From positions 558,001 through 622,000 of the forward strand of contig CAVQYJ010000020.1 in assembly GCA_963718145.1 (NCBI GenBank): a stretch of DNA of 64,000 nucleotides. The letters run 5' to 3'. The notes under the pieces were generated by a model. That model made no database searches and was not told the origin of the DNA. It saw only the letters and a list, made by a program, of their open reading frames with translations. The stretch's first letter is position 1, and each line of letters begins with the position of its first letter. A program made the translations under genes and the position numbers. The stretch is from UBA7672 sp963718145 (GTDB lineage: Bacteria; Pseudomonadota; Alphaproteobacteria; Caulobacterales; Hyphomonadaceae). This document shows, piece by piece, positions 61,082-64,000 of the stretch.

Positions 61082-61493
61082 GCCGCGTCGCCGCGACCCA
61101 GCCGGCCGCCTGATAGGCGCTCGCGAAGACCAGCAGCGTGTCGAGCCATACACGCGTCCCCCACACCGGCCAGACCGGCAGGAGAGAGACCAGCGCGATC
61201 AGCGCCGACCCGCCATCGAGCCAGCGGTCGCCGAGGAGATAGCCTGTCCCCGTGCGCTGGCGCAGCACCTCGTTGCGTGTGACGGGGAAGATGCCGTCCT
61301 CCAGCCGCGGCGGGCCGAAGGCTTCCTGCAGCGTCTCGAAATCGGTGATGCCGGTCAGCTCGCGAAGCACGTCGGCCGTCGCGCGCCCTTCCTCGACCGC
61401 CTGCCAGGACGACCCCGAACGGATGCCGCGCACGATCACGGAAAGGAGGATGGCGATGGCGGCGGCGGCCTGGGGAAAACCGGGGGTGCTCAT
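61065..61493 (-). CDS. Membrane protein of unknown function
   Basis: A 142-residue protein with an N-terminal hydrophobic segment (AAAAIAILLSVIV), a middle soluble part (AVEEGRATADVLRELTGITDF), and C-terminal hydrophobic segments (GSALIALVSLLPVWPVW and LDTLLVFASAYQAAGW). No family recognised. Possibly co-transcribed with the mesaconyl-CoA hydratase gene 19 bases upstream. Confidence 0.65.
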   Translation of the reverse strand: MSTPGFPQAAAAIAILLSVIVRGIRSGSSWQAVEEGRATADVLRELTGITDFETLQEAFGPPRLEDGIFPVTRNEVLRQRTGTGYLLGDRWLDGGSALIALVSLLPVWPVWGTRVWLDTLLVFASAYQAAGWVAATRLMGRR

Positions 61494-61512
61494 CGGCTCA
61501 ATATAGGAAGCG

Positions 61513-62561
61513 TCAGGACCGGTTGGGGATGGCCGCCCAGTAGTCGAAATCGAGAATCACGTCGGGAAGGTGTTTCCCTTCGCCATCCCGGTACGGAAAG
61601 TCTGCGCACGGCCGGTTCTTGGTGGCGACCAGCCGCAGCCGAAGCGCGCCGAGCCCGTCGCCCAGGTCCGCCTTGTCCAGCACTTCCGACCACGCGAACA
61701 CCGTGTCGCCGGCGAACAGCGGATTGACATGGCTGCCGGCATTGATCGCGATGACCTGCGCCGCATTGGCGAGGCCGTTGAACGCGATCGAGCGCGCCAG
61801 CGAGATCGCCACGCCGCCATAGATCAGCCTGCGCCCGCGCGGCGTCTGCGCCTGGGCGTGCTGGTTGAAGTGAACCTTCGCCGTGTTCTGGTAGAGCCGC
61901 GTCGCGATCTGGTGCTCGGCTTCTTCCACGGTGAAGGCGTCGACATGGTCGATGCGCTCGCCGATCTCGTAGTCCTCGAAGCCGAAGGGCGAACCGGCGA
62001 GGACAAAATCATATCCGGACGATGACAGATCCGGCCGCGGCAGGTCGTCGGGCTTCACCACGCGGGCAGTTCCGGCACGACGGTCGCCGGCGCCGGCCGG
62101 GAGGCGTCCTTCTTGTTGACCATCACCCAGCGAACGTAAGTGAGGACTTCCTCATTCTCCTGGTTGTAGCCGGTGGTGCGCACCCACACGACGCCGGTCT
62201 TGCCGTTGGAGTTCTCCTTGATGCCGATGACTTCGGAGACCGCGCGCAGCGTGTCGCCGGGATAGACCGCGGTGAGGAAGCGGCCGTCGGCGTACCCAAG
62301 GTTCGCCACCGCATTCAGCGAGATATCCGGCACCGTCTTGCCGAACACGACATGGAAAGCGAGCAGGGGGTCGATCGGCGCCCCCTCGAGCCCGCAATCC
62401 TGCGCGAACGTATCGGCCGAATAGAGCGCATAGCGCGAGCCCGTGAGGCCCGTGTAGAGCGCCACATCCGCCTCGGTCACCGTGCGCGGCGTCGCATGGA
62501 TCAGCTCGTCGCCAACGACGAAATCCTCGAAGAAATTCCCTGGATCGGATTTGAGGGTCAT
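61513..62561 (-). pseudogene. mch: Mesaconyl-CoA hydratase (MaoC-type, two hot-dog domains), -1 frameshift near 62053-62061
   Basis: About 349 residues when one base is restored, close to the roughly 343 residues I recall for Rhodobacter Mch. The N-terminal hot-dog half (62055-62561) has FFEDFVVGDELIHATPRTVTEADVALYTGLTGS; the C-terminal half (61513-62061) begins after the junction with DLSSSGYDFVLAGSP and has EEAEHQIATRLYQNTAKVHFN and YGGVAISLARSIAFNGL. The first frame ends PELPAW-stop; reading GTGGTGAAG one base over gives VVKPDDLPRP, so a single base is missing from GCGTGG. Mch hydrates mesaconyl-CoA to beta-methylmalyl-CoA in the ethylmalonyl-CoA pathway. A genuine split into two subunits is the alternative. 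Confidence 0.85.
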
Positions 62562-63442
62562 GTGGCAGCTTCCCTTTGCGCAATCGCCTCGGCCACCGCC
62601 ACCATCCGCTTCGCCTGCGCGAGGTGCAACAGCTCCGTCATCTTGCCGTTCACCTTGAGCACGCCCTTGCCCGCATTGCCCGGGTCCGCAAACGCCGCGA
62701 TCACATCGCGCGACTGCTTCACGGCGTCTGCGGGCGGCGCAAAGATCGCGTTGCAGGGCTCGACCTGTGAAGGGTGGATCAGCGTCTTGCCGTCGAAGCC
62801 GAAGGCCTTTGCCTGCCGCGCCTCGGCCGCGAAGCCCTCCGCATTGGCGATGTCGTTGTAGACGCCATCGAAGACGAGAATGTCATAGGCCCGGGCCGCC
62901 GCGATGGAGAGCGTGTAGGCCGCCGCAAGGTTCTCGCGGCCCGGCATCGGATCCGCGCGGAAATCCTTGAGAAGGTCGTTCGATCCCATGACGAAGCCGG
63001 CCAGCCGGGTCGTCTTCGCGGTCGATGCGATGTCCTTCAGGTTGAGGATCGCCAGCGGCGTCTCGATCATTACCCACAGCGCAAGCTGCGCGCTCGCGCC
63101 TGCTTCCGACAGCGCCTCGTCGAGCCAGCGGATATCATCGCCGCACGTGACCTTGGGGGCGAGGATCGCATCCGGCCTGGCGTGGGCCGCGGCCTTGAGG
63201 TCCGCCTTGCCCCATTCCGTGTCCTGCCCGTTCACGCGGATGATCAGCTCGCGCGGGCCGTATCCGCCCGCCTTCACAACGCCGCAAACCCGCTCGCGCG
63301 CTTCCACCTTGGCTTCCGGCGCAACGGCGTCCTCGAGATCGAGGATCAGCGAATCTGCGGCCAGGGTCTTCGCCTTCTCCAGCGCGCGCTCGTTGGCGCC
63401 GGGCATGTAGAGCACCGAACGGCGCGGACGGATGGCGGTCAT
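62558..63442 (-). CDS. CitE-like CoA ester lyase (malyl-CoA/beta-methylmalyl-CoA lyase or malyl-CoA thioesterase)
   Basis: A 294-residue HpcH/HpaI-CitE family protein. Conserved parts: RRSVLYMPGANERALEKA, the Arg/metal site LILDLEDAVAPEAK, RELIIRVNG, APKVTCGDD, VMIETPLAILNLKDIA, GFVMGSNDLLKD and KTLIHPSQVEPCNAIF. It overlaps the hydratase start by 4 bp (ATGA), so both are made together. In the ethylmalonyl-CoA pathway Mcl1 cleaves beta-methylmalyl-CoA to glyoxylate and propionyl-CoA, and Mcl2 is a malyl-CoA thioesterase; the two cannot be told apart here. Start at 63442. Confidence 0.9.
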   Translation of the reverse strand: MTAIRPRRSVLYMPGANERALEKAKTLAADSLILDLEDAVAPEAKVEARERVCGVVKAGGYGPRELIIRVNGQDTEWGKADLKAAAHARPDAILAPKVTCGDDIRWLDEALSEAGASAQLALWVMIETPLAILNLKDIASTAKTTRLAGFVMGSNDLLKDFRADPMPGRENLAAAYTLSIAAARAYDILVFDGVYNDIANAEGFAAEARQAKAFGFDGKTLIHPSQVEPCNAIFAPPADAVKQSRDVIAAFADPGNAGKGVLKVNGKMTELLHLAQAKRMVAVAEAIAQREAAT

Positions 63443-63572
63443 GGGCGGCCCCGATGGATTGGCGTTGCGGACGTGATGACGGACGCGCCGCACAAGATCA
63501 AGGTGGAGCCGGCGCGATGTTTGGTTAAGCTGCCAAAGTCGCCGCCTGCGGCGAGGTGAAAGACGAATGCCA

Positions 63573-64000
63573 TGCCGCTTGTCCTCGTGATGTCATCCTA
63601 CGTGGCAGGCTCCCGCGTCGGGGGAAGCGTCGCGCCCTACGTGCTGGGGCCGATGAAGGTCGATCCCGTGCATGTGCCGACCTGCCTGTTCGGCCGCCAT
63701 CCTGGCTGGGGACCTCCGGGCGGCGCGGCGGTCGAGGCCGATGTGATGGCGAAGATGCTGGAAGGCATCGAGGCGAACGGCCTGTTCTCGAAGGTCGACG
63801 CCGTCGTCACCGGGCATTTCTCGCATCCCGAACAGATCGCCGTCGCCATCGACGCCATCGCCCGCATCCGTGCGGCGCCGCGCGGCAAGGCGCATGAACA
63901 CGCGCCCGAGAAGCCGATCATCATCGTCGATCCGGTCATGGGCGATGCGGGTCCGGGTCTCTACATCAAGCAACCTGTCGCCGAAGTCCTTGCGCGCGAT
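63573..64000 (+). CDS. pdxY: Pyridoxal kinase, N-terminal part (3' end outside window)
   Basis: The first 142 residues of a ribokinase-like pyridoxal kinase, cut by the window end. It starts MPLVLVMSSYVAGSRVGGSV, has the substrate-side PTCLFGRHPGWG and the conserved IIIVDPVMGDAGPGLYI (sugar-kinase motif). Vitamin B6 salvage: phosphorylates pyridoxal with ATP in the cytoplasm. GAGGTGAAAGACGA lies before the ATG. Divergent from the CitE-like lyase. Confidence 0.93.

Noticed and set aside
1..64000. CRISPR arrays, insertion sequences, integrases, prophage genes
   Set aside because: No repeat-spacer pattern, transposase, integrase or phage structural gene was seen on either strand.

Overview
The window is about 64 kb of GC-rich bacterial chromosome. 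It reads as an alphaproteobacterium, most likely near Caulobacterales/Hyphomonadaceae. Evidence: a CC0125/CC1285-type lipoprotein, the HNE_0200-type diheme cytochrome paired with a beta-helix protein, a coaBC/dut/MoeB neighbourhood, an RcnB-family protein, an SdhCDAB complex II, and a mesaconyl-CoA hydratase plus CitE-like lyase pair of the ethylmalonyl-CoA type. The placement rests on gene content only. Almost everything is ordinary chromosomal coding sequence, tightly packed on both strands, with no phage, plasmid, IS element or CRISPR array.

Layout. 1-6.7 kb: end of an S9 peptidase, MFS transporter, M20 amidohydrolase, MoeB/ThiF protein, Pif1/RecD-like helicase, two small proteins. 6.7-16.3 kb: dut, DUF1801, coaBC, GreB-like factor, GFA protein, VOC protein, type-B carboxylesterase, aldehyde dehydrogenase, lipoprotein, GT2. 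16.3-20.5 kb: imperfect 206-bp tandem duplication, CDF metal transporter, and an islet with a large unrecognised membrane protein. 20.5-28.8 kb: PQQ-type sugar dehydrogenase with cytochrome c domain, three tRNAs, glucokinase, an acetyltransferase carrying an in-frame palindromic insertion, DUF433 protein, a phospholipase C/nuclease-like protein fused to DUF4332, RcnB-like protein, fatty acid desaturase. 29-34 kb: beta-helix lipoprotein plus diheme cytochrome operon, a Cys-rich DnaJ-zinc-finger-like membrane protein, a TPR protein. 34-41 kb: secreted protein, pnp-rpsO-truB (minus strand), DUF3137 protein. 40.7-48.8 kb: amidohydrolase, BrnTA module, CocE-type hydrolase, dicarboxylate symporter, alpha/beta hydrolase lipoprotein, three tandem paralogous small secreted proteins. 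48.9-51.6 kb: trmD-rplS, TetR regulator, TonB-like protein. 52-59.7 kb: succinate dehydrogenase, with sdhCDA separated from sdhB by a DUF805, a DUF885 and a SUFU-domain gene. 59.8-64 kb: glutamine amidotransferase, two membrane proteins, split mesaconyl-CoA hydratase, CitE-like lyase, start of pyridoxal kinase.

Nine genes are interrupted by a single-base frameshift: seven apparent +1 insertions and two apparent -1 deletions, several of them in short homopolymers. They include housekeeping genes (sdhA, mesaconyl-CoA hydratase), and restoring one base returns the expected family length for these. This pattern points to residual sequencing or assembly indels rather than real pseudogenes. I annotate the reconstructed full spans and state where the reading frame breaks.

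No clear new multi-gene system was found. The best candidates for undescribed biology are the membrane protein at 17.9-20.2 kb, the ten-CxxC membrane protein at 31.4-33.1 kb, the phospholipase/DUF4332 fusion, the beta-helix/diheme cytochrome pair, the triplicated secreted family, and an in-gene palindromic element.
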